A stretch of 64,000 nucleotides of DNA from Shewanella seohaensis. Lineage in GTDB: Bacteria > Pseudomonadota > Gammaproteobacteria > Enterobacterales > Shewanellaceae. Both the position numbers and the translations under genes were made by a program. The stretch lies in the NCBI RefSeq assembly GCF_025449215.1, contig NZ_CP104900.1:3162001-3226000 (forward strand). Reading direction: 5' to 3'. Shown one piece after another: positions 15,372 to 23,506 of this stretch. Each line of letters begins with the position of its first letter. The stretch's first letter is position 1. Below the pieces are notes generated by a model. The model had not been told where the DNA came from, ran no database searches, and saw only the letters and a list, made by a program, of their open reading frames with translations.

Positions 15372-17039
15372 TTGTCTTTTGATGTGAGTAGTCTCACTAG
15401 CAAATTTTACAGATATGTATACTATTTCCTCACTATTATTCTGATTATATGGAGCATAATTTTGAACTGGGACAAGTTACTGCATAACGGAAGAAGAAAA
15501 GACAAATCGGATTCAGAGTTAACTTTTGGGAAGGAAAACTGGGGATTAAAGGAACAAATTAGTGCCCGAGAGGAGATCGAAAGGGACTTTGATAGGATTT
15601 TATTTCTTGCCCCTACTCGTCGTTTAGCAGATAAAACCCAAGTTTTTCCATTGGAACAAAATGATAGTGTTAGAACCAGATTAACTCATTCATATGAGGT
15701 TTCCAATTTAGCCAGAAGCGTTGGTACCCAACTAGCTTATGACTATGCGAATTTATTTTCAGATGAAGAAGGTCTGAAACGAGAAGGTAAATTAACACGT
15801 ACTTTGCCATCCCTATTAGCTGCAATAGGGTTAGCACATGACTTGGGAAATCCACCTTTTGGTCATCAAGGTGAAAGTGCGATCCAAGATTGGTTTGCTA
15901 CTAATGCAGAGATGATTTTCCCCAAAGAAGATGGAAAAATCTCGCACATATACAATGACTTTATACAATTTGATGGAAACTCTCAGACAATTAGATTGTT
16001 GACCCAACTACAGGTTCTGAATGACAAATTTGGGATAAACCTAACTTATGCCACACTGTCTGCAATGCTGAAATACCCACAATCATCGGCGTATGTAGCA
16101 AGAAAAAATGAAGCGATTCAATCATGGACAGAAGAAAACAAAAATAACTCGAAGGACTGTCCTTATTCGAAAGCCACATGGAAAAAACATGGCTATTGCT
16201 ATTCTGAAGCAAGAATTATAGAAGATGTTTGGGCTGAAACTGGGTTGGCAGAAGGGATAAGACACCCACTTACATACATAATGGAAGCATGTGATGATAT
16301 TGCTTACTCAGTCCTTGATGCAGAAGATATTATCAAAAAAGGGTTAGCCTCTTTTCATGACCTGATAAACCACCTTAAGCATTATATGGTATGTGAAAGA
16401 GATAAAAGTAATATCGATACGGACGTTGGTAAAGAGCAACAAGAGACCAAGCTTGCGGTCATCGACAGATTAGTCCAAAAGAGCGTAACAAAGCACTACG
16501 ACTTCTCTAAACCATCCTTAGATTTAACTCCCGCAGAGTTGAATGACGTAAGCATGCAAATGTTCAGAGTTTTTGCAATGAACGAACTAGTTGCATCCGT
16601 TACAACGTCATTTGCTCAGAATTTAGACCGACTGATGTCAAAAGACAAACCGATAAAAGACCTAATGTCCCTTTGTGACGCTAGTATACTATGTGATGCA
16701 CTGAAGGATTTTGACAAAAAATGGGGGTACAAAAATAAATCTGTCCTAAGATTAGAGTTGGAAGGACACAACTACATACACAACTTGATGGACATGCTTT
16801 GGATTGGAATTCATGGTAGACTAAACAAGTCTGACCCAAAGAAATCAAAAACTCCATTTGGTGAATATGCATATGGTCGTATTTCAGAGAATTACAGGCG
16901 AGTTTTTAAAGACGAAAGTAATAGCCTTCCCAACGCCTACAAAGAAGCTCAGTTACTTACAGATGCTATCTCTGGCATGACTGATAGTTATCTAATTGAT
17001 TTACATAACGAACTTAAAGCTTTGTACAAGAAACCTTGA
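15372..17039 (+). CDS. dGTPase-like HD phosphohydrolase with N-terminal membrane anchor (putative anti-phage effector)
   Basis: This is a 555-residue protein. Residues ~65–end match dGTP triphosphohydrolases, which cleave dGTP to deoxyguanosine and triphosphate: 'FLAPTRRLADKTQVFPLEQ', the first HD histidine in 'RTRLTHSYEV' (H106), 'GLAHDLGNPPFGHQGE' (H156, D157), 'GNSQTIRLLT', and 'EACDDIAYSVLDAED' (D308/D309). All metal-binding residues are present. Unusually, the core is preceded by a membrane helix at residues 14–33 ('RYVYYFLTIILIIWSIILNW') and a basic stretch, placing the enzyme at the inner membrane. The start is a TTG with AGGA six bases upstream. Island-borne dGTPases are known phage-defence proteins that deplete dGTP, including one from Shewanella. 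The next gene begins three bases after its stop. The region is AT-rich, like cargo. Confidence 0.82.
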   Translation: MSFDVSSLTSKFYRYVYYFLTIILIIWSIILNWDKLLHNGRRKDKSDSELTFGKENWGLKEQISAREEIERDFDRILFLAPTRRLADKTQVFPLEQNDSVRTRLTHSYEVSNLARSVGTQLAYDYANLFSDEEGLKREGKLTRTLPSLLAAIGLAHDLGNPPFGHQGESAIQDWFATNAEMIFPKEDGKISHIYNDFIQFDGNSQTIRLLTQLQVLNDKFGINLTYATLSAMLKYPQSSAYVARKNEAIQSWTEENKNNSKDCPYSKATWKKHGYCYSEARIIEDVWAETGLAEGIRHPLTYIMEACDDIAYSVLDAEDIIKKGLASFHDLINHLKHYMVCERDKSNIDTDVGKEQQETKLAVIDRLVQKSVTKHYDFSKPSLDLTPAELNDVSMQMFRVFAMNELVASVTTSFAQNLDRLMSKDKPIKDLMSLCDASILCDALKDFDKKWGYKNKSVLRLELEGHNYIHNLMDMLWIGIHGRLNKSDPKKSKTPFGEYAYGRISENYRRVFKDESNSLPNAYKEAQLLTDAISGMTDSYLIDLHNELKALYKKP

Positions 17040-17042
17040 ATC

Positions 17043-17960
17043 ATGAAAAATCATGCAGCGCCACACAAAGATGCTCTTAAGAAGCGTGTAAACCGCTTCT
17101 TTCAAAGTTCTACGCAACTAAGAGCTGATGTATATGGTTTTGTGGACGCTGTGACAGAAAACGATCAATTTGATGTATATGTCTTTGGCGGCTTAGTTCG
17201 TGACATTGGACTATTTGGTCTACGTGATTTTAGTTCTGATATTGACTTAGTTGTTGAAACCGATAGGAAATCGCTAGTAAATGCCTTATCCAAGCTAAAC
17301 AATCAGACGGTAGTTGAAAACAAGTTTGGAGGCTTTAGAATTGCACATGGAGCTTGGTGCTTTGATATTTGGTGTGCTAGAGATACTTGGGCAATAAAAA
17401 ATAGACTAGTAAAGTATGATGATATTACAAGTCTACTGAAAACGACTTTTTTGAGTTGGGATTCAGCGCTATTTGATGTTAGAAAACAGAACCTTATTTG
17501 TAATAATGACTATCTTGAAAATTTAGTAAATGGTAGTCTTGATATCGTTCTTCAGGACTCTCCAAATGAATTGGGCTCTATGGTTAGACTGACTAGAGCT
17601 ATATATGGAAAGGGAGCTAAGGAACTGAAAGTTAATGCTTTAGATACTCTAAAGACATACTTTAAGAAGTATTCATTTGAAGAAATCATTTCTTACGAAT
17701 GTCAATCTTACTCGAAGCTATTTTTAGATCTTTCCAAATTAGAAAGTCTTAGAAATGACGTTGAATCTATGCCTAGTGGTTCTTCATTGAGAATAAAAGA
17801 TGTACAGCTTGCATTGCCTTTACAAGACATTGTAAGTGTTCCTAATACATTACACACTAAAAATATTAGAAATGGCCTTCATACGAGTAGTCAATTGAGC
17901 TATAGAGCCCAAATGGGAACCTCAATAGCAAACTATCAATTAACGCTCACCTTAACTTAG
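17043..17960 (+). CDS. CCA-adding/poly(A)-polymerase-type nucleotidyltransferase, partner of the dGTPase-like gene
   Basis: This is a 305-residue protein. Residues 45–75 carry the class II head-domain signature: 'VYVFGGLVRD' (G49-G50 … R53-D54) followed by 'FSSDIDLVV' (D66, D68), the two metal-binding aspartates. In CCA-adding enzymes and poly(A) polymerases this domain transfers nucleotides to RNA 3' ends. The rest is shorter and unlike tRNA CCA enzymes; I see no neck/body RNA-binding motifs, so a housekeeping role is unlikely. It starts three bases after the dGTPase-like gene, with little ribosome site of its own, so translation is coupled. It may modify tRNA, another RNA or a protein, either as a second effector or as a regulator of its partner. 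Confidence 0.68.
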   Translation: MKNHAAPHKDALKKRVNRFFQSSTQLRADVYGFVDAVTENDQFDVYVFGGLVRDIGLFGLRDFSSDIDLVVETDRKSLVNALSKLNNQTVVENKFGGFRIAHGAWCFDIWCARDTWAIKNRLVKYDDITSLLKTTFLSWDSALFDVRKQNLICNNDYLENLVNGSLDIVLQDSPNELGSMVRLTRAIYGKGAKELKVNALDTLKTYFKKYSFEEIISYECQSYSKLFLDLSKLESLRNDVESMPSGSSLRIKDVQLALPLQDIVSVPNTLHTKNIRNGLHTSSQLSYRAQMGTSIANYQLTLTLT

Positions 17961-18063
17961 ATGTAATCATAATACTTATCATAAAGTTACATATCATTTC
18001 GCTTTTGAATACAGTAATCAACTAAGGCTAATACTAAGCCTTAGCGATTACGCTGTGGTATTG

Positions 18064-19887
18064 TTATGACTCAAGACACCACTTCGGAATATCTAGCACT
18101 GGCATCTTATCAATCGCTTGATGTAGCTCTGCGTAGATACCATAGTTACGCCCCGTACTGCCAGCATTTGAGTGCCCTGTTATCGCATTTTGGACATCCT
18201 CTCGCATGACCTTTCTGGCTTCGGTGATAAAGCGATGGCGGAATGCATGTAGCGGTTTTAGGGCGTTAAAATGCTCGATATCGAGTGTCATAAAGGCATC
18301 TTTCAGATAACGTGCAACCGCGAGGTGATACTTAGCCCTCTTATTGGCCTTAAGTGATGGGAATAATCGCCCTTCTGCTGGCAAGCTATTCAGGTAATCC
18401 AGCAGCCCTAACTGAATAAGAGCCTGACAAACTGGCACCCTTCTCGACTCCCCCGTTTTAACGGATTGGTCATCGCGTAGCTCCTGAATATGGAAATACC
18501 ATTGCTCGCTATTATCGCTATCTTGTTTGATATCTTTCACGTAAAGCTGAGCAATCTCCTCTGCCCTTGCTCCTGTATAGGCCAGAATAACAGGCAACCA
18601 GTAAGGAGCTTCACCGTATCTTGCCTTTTGAGCATAGGTACGTTGCCTAAAGAGTGGCAGGGAGAAAATCTTTGTCAGTTCCGCATTTGAGTAGCCCGGA
18701 TCTCTAATCACCCTCACCGTTTCTTTGCCGGGCGATACTTGATGGCAAGGATTCTTCGGCAAGATGTCTAACTTGACAGCCTGTTGGAAGTAGCCCGAAA
18801 TCAGCTTAAGTTCCTTGTCAGCAGTATTGATACTCACTCGAGCCAATCCACGCTTATCAGCGATATCGATTTGCTTCTTGAAGGATAATGCTCGTATCTC
18901 TTGGCTCGGTTTACTCGGGCAACGGATGATCCAATTGAAGAAATTACGCATGTCTAGCTTTTGGATTTGACCAATAGGTTTATCGGCAAAAAACTCTATC
19001 AGTCGCTCACAAGGGCGATTGCGGTCACCTTGCCATGATCTAAAGGCAACCTCTGAGCTCACAATCTTCTTCTGATTATTCACCCAGTCAATCAGTTGTG
19101 AAACGCTAGAAGATGCAGATAATTCACCTTCTCTTTGTTTGCTTGGAGTTGTACTGCTGGTGGATATATCGACAAAACCTAAATCCTTAAGCTGCTGTAA
19201 CGCATCACCGCTCGGATCTGTCGGTTCGATATTTGTATCAGGTAGATTTGGCTCAAAGCCTCGTTTTAGATCCCGCCGAGTGAGCCCTTGTTTACGCCGA
19301 GCGAGTTCTTCATGGTCGATTGCAGAATTACAGAGCCTGATACAAGCTTTTGCTAATTGGGTAGCAAGATACAGTCTTACTGAATGTTCATGGAGTTGAC
19401 ATTGTGAAAGTTCAAGAGCTTCATCAATAAATGCACTCATGTACCGCACAAAGAGTTGTTCTTCTGCCTGTTGACGGCTTGTGCCTCTTGCAGCATAGAG
19501 CACTACTAGCGGCTAACTAAACCACTCCGTCATCGCTTCGAGTCCATCGGGAGTCTCGAGCAGATATCTTGCTTGAATGTCAGCCAACCTCAGCCGACCA
19601 TGCTCACGAGCCACCCAGTAGCTGACAATAGTATCTAACTGAGCAGGCGTTATTTTCAGCTCGTTCTCTTGATTATCATAACGTGACTGAGCCAGAGCAA
19701 TAATAGACTCGAACTCCGCGATCACTTCAGCAGCCTTTGCTTTGGCTTCATGGGCATCTTGAGTTTTTAGGCTTCGCTTAAGCTCGGATTTGTCATCAAG
19801 GAACGGACGTAAATGCTTAGGAACACCCTTGCGGATTTTCCAGATTCCAGACTCTGGATCGCGGTATGGTTGAGTCATAAATGCCAT
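18064..19887 (-). pseudogene. int: Tyrosine integrase of the island, interrupted by an in-frame amber codon
   Basis: The frame runs from the ATG at 19887 to 18064 (606 residues plus one internal stop). The only break is TAG at 19513–19515, in phase, so this is a nonsense codon and not a frameshift; CAG (Gln) would differ by one base. The N-terminal part has the short integrase N-domain ('YRDPESGIWKIRKGVPKHLR') found in tRNA-targeting integrases. The C-terminal part has the full catalytic set: Arg in 'YTGARAEEIAQLY', H-x-x-R in 'LHAFRHRF', His in 'ITGHSN', and the Tyr nucleophile in 'TGRNYGIY'. The gene ends beside attR as usual. It is either inactive, suppressed or read through, or a single-base error. 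A GTG at 19501–19503 could restart the catalytic part. Confidence 0.85.
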
Positions 19888-19891
19888 CGTT

Positions 19892-19913
19892 TTGTACCAC
19901 CCTTTTGTACCAC
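19892..19913 (+). repeat. Pair of TTGTACCAC repeats, candidate integrase arm-type sites (right end)
   Basis: TTGTACCAC occurs at 19892–19900 and 19905–19913, with the same 13-bp period as the pair at 5398/5411 inside the left end. The pair lies immediately upstream of the integrase start (19887), so binding could also repress the gene. The octamer TTGTACCA is common to all four copies. Confidence 0.5.
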
Positions 19914-19985
19914 CTTAAGGTGCCAAAGGTTGGTAAGCCATTGGATGAAGCAACTATAATTCATAGGTTTATGATAGAAAAGAAA

Positions 19986-20007
19986 AACCCGACCATATGA
20001 TCGGGTT
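19986..20007 (-). terminator. Island-supplied terminator for tRNA-Ser
   Basis: AACCCGA (19986–19992) pairs with TCGGGTT (20001–20007), and the minus strand has a T-run right after the stem. It lies directly downstream of the intact tRNA-Ser but inside the island. It therefore appears to replace the chromosomal terminator left behind at 5267–5297. Confidence 0.6.
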
Positions 20008-20012
20008 CTTAG

Positions 20013-20046
20013 AATGTGGCGGTGAGAGAGGGAGTCGAACCCTCGA
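20013..20046. repeat. attR: 34-bp repeat overlapping the 3' end of tRNA-Ser
   Basis: This is identical to attL at 5303–5336. It contains the acceptor 3' strand, CCA, and the T-arm region of the tRNA gene, so integration kept the tRNA intact. Confidence 0.92.
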
Positions 20047-20104
20047 TACGTTTCCGTATACACACTTTCCAGGCGTGCTCCTTCGGCCACTCGGACATCT
20101 CACC
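20017..20104 (-). tRNA. tRNA-Ser (anticodon GGA)
   Basis: Read on the minus strand it begins GGTGAG and ends CTCACC-G-CCA, giving a seven-base acceptor pairing with encoded CCA. It has the T-arm sequence GGTTCGAATCC, a long variable arm typical of serine tRNAs, and an anticodon loop CT-GGA-AA. Total length is 88 bases. Its 3' end is the island integration site. Confidence 0.95.
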
Positions 20105-20241
20105 AGATTGTTGTGATTCGTTTTACGTGTTAATCATCCACGCTGCTACAACGTTATAAGCTTTACTCGTAAGCTTTCGTCGTTAACGGAGCGGTACTGT
20201 ACGCAAAAGCCTGTGGGTGGTCAAGTAAAAAGAGTTGATTT

Positions 20242-20275
20242 CAGGCGGTTGCGCAATTGCTAAACAAACCGCCTG
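20242..20275 (-). terminator. Terminator-like hairpin after the chemoreceptor gene
   Basis: CAGGCGGTT (20242–20250) pairs with AACCGCCTG (20267–20275), a nine-base GC-rich stem just downstream of the stop at 20307 on the minus strand. There is no clean T-run, so it may be a weak or processing signal. The rest of the 20105–20306 spacer holds the tRNA promoter region; I see no gene in it. Confidence 0.45.
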
Positions 20276-20306
20276 ATAAATTGAGATTTATGTCCGACTT
20301 TCGCCG

Positions 20307-22301
20307 TTAATTGACGTTGAACTTGTTCACTTCCTTGGACATTAACGCCGCGTCGTAGGTCAGTGCCTTGGTCAATTCCCGTAATTCATCCGAAATCCTC
20401 TGGGTATTGAGGTAAATTTCACTGATCTTCAATGCATTGCGATTCACATCCTCAGACACGGCTGACTGCTCATGGGTTGCCGTGGCAATTTGCTCATTCA
20501 TGCGGTCGATAATATCCACTTGCTCGACGATACGTTTAAGCTCAATCCCCGCCTGCTCGGCTTCGTGCACGCTGTTATTGGCCTGCGCAAGTCCGCGCTC
20601 CATGGCTTTAACGGCAATGCTGGCGCCCGATTTCAGTCGATCCGTCATATTCTTAATATCCGAGGTCGAGGTTTGTGAGCGCTGCGCGAGACTTCTCACC
20701 TCATCGGCCACTACGGCAAAGCCCCGTCCCATCTCGCCTGCCCTTGCCGCTTCAATCGCCGCATTAAGTGCGAGTAGATTTGTTTGTTCGGCAATGCCGC
20801 TGATCACATCGAGTACCACCACAATACCGTGGATTTCACGGTCGAGTTCATTAATAGCTTTAGAGGCGCCATCAATATCATCGGCTAAAGCCTTAATCGC
20901 GGCACTGGTACGACCCACTTCGATATTACCCGCTTTCGCCTCATGGTTCGCCGCGGTGGAGGCTTCCGATGCATTAACGGCGTTACTGGCGATTTCTGCC
21001 ACTGTCGCACTCATCTCTGTCATTGCAGAGGCCACTTGCTCGGCCTCACTGTGCCCTGCCATCACATCTTGCTCCATTGCGTGGGTGCACACATCCATTT
21101 GCTCTACCGCTTGCTGTAACTTGCTGGCACTGGCACGCACTTGCAGGATCACACTCTCGAAATCATTCATCATGTCGTTGAATGCAATGGCTAATTCCCC
21201 AAATTCATCCGAGCTGTTTTGGGTTAAACGCACACTGAGATCATAATGTTTTCTGGCTTTTGTCACCGTCGAATACACATGGTGCACACTGTCGTGTAGG
21301 TAACGGATAACCGACAGACTCAACAGCAGCACTAACACTAACACCACGGTTAATGTCACGAGCACGAAGAACATATGCTCGTTGGCTGTGTAGAGTCGGT
21401 CTGTGGTGGTCTTAACCAGATCGGTTGAAACTTCTTGCTCAAAATCCCGTAAACGGTCGATACGCGCTGTGGATTTCGCAAACCAGTCCTCAGGGTTTTG
21501 TTGCTGAATTTTTTGATTGTCTTGGTCGATTGCTATTTGTCTCAGGGCTTCAACTTCTTTAACTTCGTTACCACTTTGCAGCTGACGAATACCTTCGACT
21601 AGATTAGGCGTGGCAAGCGCCAAGAAGCGCTCCAGATAAGTATTTTGCTCAGAGACCAAGGTTATAAACTTGGCATAAACCTTAGGTTTAAAACCTGCTT
21701 GACCGAAGGTTGAACTCAGTACCGCACGCTCAATCCCCGCCCGCTCCTTCATTTGTAGATAGGCACTGAATGCCGCTGCCTTAATGGCAATTTCTTGGTT
21801 AGCGCCCGCCTTTGCCGTTTCATCGACTATGGCTAATAACTGTTTATTGAGATCGGTGTAATAGGCCACTTCATCGGCCACACTGATGGATAAACTGTCG
21901 ATTTGCGAACGGATCCCCGAAAGGCGACCAAGCTGAGTGTTGATCTCCCGTAATTTAGGCGCAAACACTTCGGGTAACGCATTGTTTGAAATGAAATCTT
22001 GGAATTGTTTTAACTGGCTATCCGTCAGTTGTCTTTGACTTGGGATTTTGCCTGCAAAGGCTTTACCCGCTGAGCCAATAAAGCCTGCGCTCATGCCACG
22101 CTCTTTTTGTAGCTCATGCACCAGATTACTGTTGGTGACCGCCAATTCACTCAATTGGACGATAAGCTTAAGCTCTTGGCGATACTCATATTTTTCAATG
22201 AGAAACAAAGCACCATATAAAAAACATGCAAATAAGGGCGGCAATACAACCATGAGTAATTTTTGTTTCAAGCTGAGGTTGCCAATCCATTGCCATTTCA
22301 T
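20307..22301 (-). CDS. Methyl-accepting chemotaxis protein with NIT sensor domain
   Basis: This is a 664-residue chemoreceptor. A membrane helix at ~13–33 ('[20 protein letters not shown]') precedes a large periplasmic all-helical region with '[20 protein letters not shown]', the signature of the NIT (nitrate/nitrite-sensing) domain. A second helix follows ('[20 protein letters not shown]', about 312–332), then a HAMP domain and the cytoplasmic signalling hairpin with the conserved tip '[20 protein letters not shown]'. It would feed CheA/CheW to bias flagellar rotation. It is a single gene with its own promoter region. The ligand is not proven by sequence alone. Confidence 0.92.
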   Translation of the reverse strand: MKWQWIGNLSLKQKLLMVVLPPLFACFLYGALFLIEKYEYRQELKLIVQLSELAVTNSNLVHELQKERGMSAGFIGSAGKAFAGKIPSQRQLTDSQLKQFQDFISNNALPEVFAPKLREINTQLGRLSGIRSQIDSLSISVADEVAYYTDLNKQLLAIVDETAKAGANQEIAIKAAAFSAYLQMKERAGIERAVLSSTFGQAGFKPKVYAKFITLVSEQNTYLERFLALATPNLVEGIRQLQSGNEVKEVEALRQIAIDQDNQKIQQQNPEDWFAKSTARIDRLRDFEQEVSTDLVKTTTDRLYTANEHMFFVLVTLTVVLVLVLLLSLSVIRYLHDSVHHVYSTVTKARKHYDLSVRLTQNSSDEFGELAIAFNDMMNDFESVILQVRASASKLQQAVEQMDVCTHAMEQDVMAGHSEAEQVASAMTEMSATVAEIASNAVNASEASTAANHEAKAGNIEVGRTSAAIKALADDIDGASKAINELDREIHGIVVVLDVISGIAEQTNLLALNAAIEAARAGEMGRGFAVVADEVRSLAQRSQTSTSDIKNMTDRLKSGASIAVKAMERGLAQANNSVHEAEQAGIELKRIVEQVDIIDRMNEQIATATHEQSAVSEDVNRNALKISEIYLNTQRISDELRELTKALTYDAALMSKEVNKFNVN

Positions 22302-22556
22302 AGTGATTTCCTTATTAAAGCGAGGTTAAGAGATAAGACAAAATAGGTATAGCATAGGATTTACGCGAGAACGACCATTTTTACCTAATTTAGCCATTAC
22401 TAAACACCTAAAAAACAGATGCTTGCATAAGCTTTTTCGGCGGTACCCCATCTTCTACAGATAATAAACTGTGTGAGAAATAGAGATTGAAAAAGTATCA
22501 ATTGCAGATACACAACCAAAACAAGGGAGGACATACTCCTCCCCCGATAAGGTCAA

Positions 22557-23189
22557 TTAGCTAAAGAGTTGTGGGAACAGCCCTTTAATACCAGCGGCAA
22601 TCACCTCAATCCCGATCGACAGCATTAATAGCCCCATCAAACGGGTAATAACGTTAATGCCTGTTTTACCAAGAATTTTGTAGATGATTGACGCCATTCT
22701 GAACAGGGCGAAACTCACCAAGCCAAAAATGATCACTGTGATAAACATCGCCACAAAATTGGAGAAGGAATTATGCTCTGCGGCAAACACGATGACCGAG
22801 CTAATCGCACCGGGGCCTGCCATTAACGGCAAGGCTAACGGCACCACCGCCACGGACTCCATCGCCGAAGATTCGCGGTCTTCCTCTTGGTTGCGTTTTA
22901 CTTCACCCAATTTACCCTGCAGCATCGACATCGCAATAATGGCGATCAGTGTGCCGCCGGCAATCCTAAAGGCCGAGAGTGAAATACTAAACATATTCAA
23001 AATATGTTGTCCCGCCACTATGGTCACTAGCAGGATCACCACCACCGCAAAGTTAGCCACTTTACCCGTATGGTTACGCTCGGCTTCGGTTTGATGACTG
23101 GTTAAGCTCACAAACACTGGCAACAAACCAATGGGGTTGATAATGGCAACGAGGCCAAGAAAAAATTTAACGTAAAGTGTTAACTCCAA
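22557..23189 (-). CDS. MarC family integral membrane protein (YhgN-like)
   Basis: This 210-residue, six-helix membrane protein has the family's conserved 'IINPIGLLPVFVSLT' near residue 17, 'FRIAGGTLIAIIAMSMLQG' near 75 and 'PLALPLMAGPGAISSVIV' near 116. MarC proteins were once linked to multiple antibiotic resistance, but that role was withdrawn; the function is unknown, possibly transport. It is an isolated gene, divergent from adhE. Confidence 0.85.
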   Translation of the reverse strand: MELTLYVKFFLGLVAIINPIGLLPVFVSLTSHQTEAERNHTGKVANFAVVVILLVTIVAGQHILNMFSISLSAFRIAGGTLIAIIAMSMLQGKLGEVKRNQEEDRESSAMESVAVVPLALPLMAGPGAISSVIVFAAEHNSFSNFVAMFITVIIFGLVSFALFRMASIIYKILGKTGINVITRLMGLLMLSIGIEVIAAGIKGLFPQLFS

Positions 23190-23506
23190 GTTGCTATCCT
23201 TATTGAGCGTGTCACGCCAATTTCATCAAACTAACCGTAAGGGCAAGTATAGTAGCTTAAGCACAGATGACTGAAAAATGAGATTTTTGAGGTTAAATCA
23301 CAAGTTTGAGTAATAGCTGCTGGCAATCCTCGGCGGATTCTAAGCCAAAGAGGGTAAAACAGATCATAGTTACTGTATCTTTATTACATAAAAGCGCCAA
23401 ACTGATTGGATGATCACACTTTCACTGCGGCTTTAGGTGTAATTTTTTACCATAAAGAAGATTTAGCGAATCGCGCATTCCCTAAATCTTTTTAGGAGTC
23501 TTAATC
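23190..23506. other. Intergenic promoter/leader region of adhE
   Basis: No gene is seen. The notable element is the terminator-like leader hairpin at 23458–23493, listed separately. I could not identify a convincing FNR, ArcA or CRP site by eye. Confidence 0.5.
23458..23493 (+). promoter_or_regulatory. Leader hairpin with T-run just before adhE (attenuator-like)
   Basis: AAGATTTAG (23458–23466) pairs with CTAAATCTT (23482–23490). After one mismatch, GAAT (23468–23471) pairs with ATTC (23477–23480), closing a five-base loop. TTTTT follows at 23489–23493, then the AGGAG ribosome site at 23494–23498 and the ATG at 23507. The structure can terminate transcription in the leader or mask the ribosome site, so adhE expression probably depends on leader folding or processing. 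Confidence 0.5.

Larger units (their letters stand above)
5303..20046. mobile_element. Integrative genomic island in tRNA-Ser(GGA)
   Basis: The element lies between identical 34-bp repeats (5303–5336; 20013–20046). It carries a tyrosine integrase next to the intact tRNA, a serine recombinase, a P4-type primase-helicase with candidate iterons, and cargo with defence or toxin–antitoxin features. No capsid, portal, terminase, conjugation or mating-pair genes are visible. It therefore resembles a satellite-like or mobilisable island rather than a full prophage or ICE. Parts of the cargo (about 5.3–7.2 kb and 15.4–18.0 kb) look clearly more AT-rich than the flanking chromosome. Confidence 0.88.

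Noticed and set aside
17043..17960. Housekeeping tRNA CCA-adding enzyme
   Set aside because: Only the head-domain motifs are present, the rest lacks the expected neck/body motifs, the protein is short, and the gene lies in island cargo coupled to the dGTPase-like gene.
5303..20046. Complete prophage or ICE
   Set aside because: No structural, packaging, lysis, relaxase or type IV secretion genes are visible; only integration, replication, recombination and cargo genes are present.
20437..21246. Long plus-strand ORF (269 codons) inside the chemoreceptor gene
   Set aside because: It is an antisense shadow with extreme Ser/Ala content produced by the MCP codons; no start signals.
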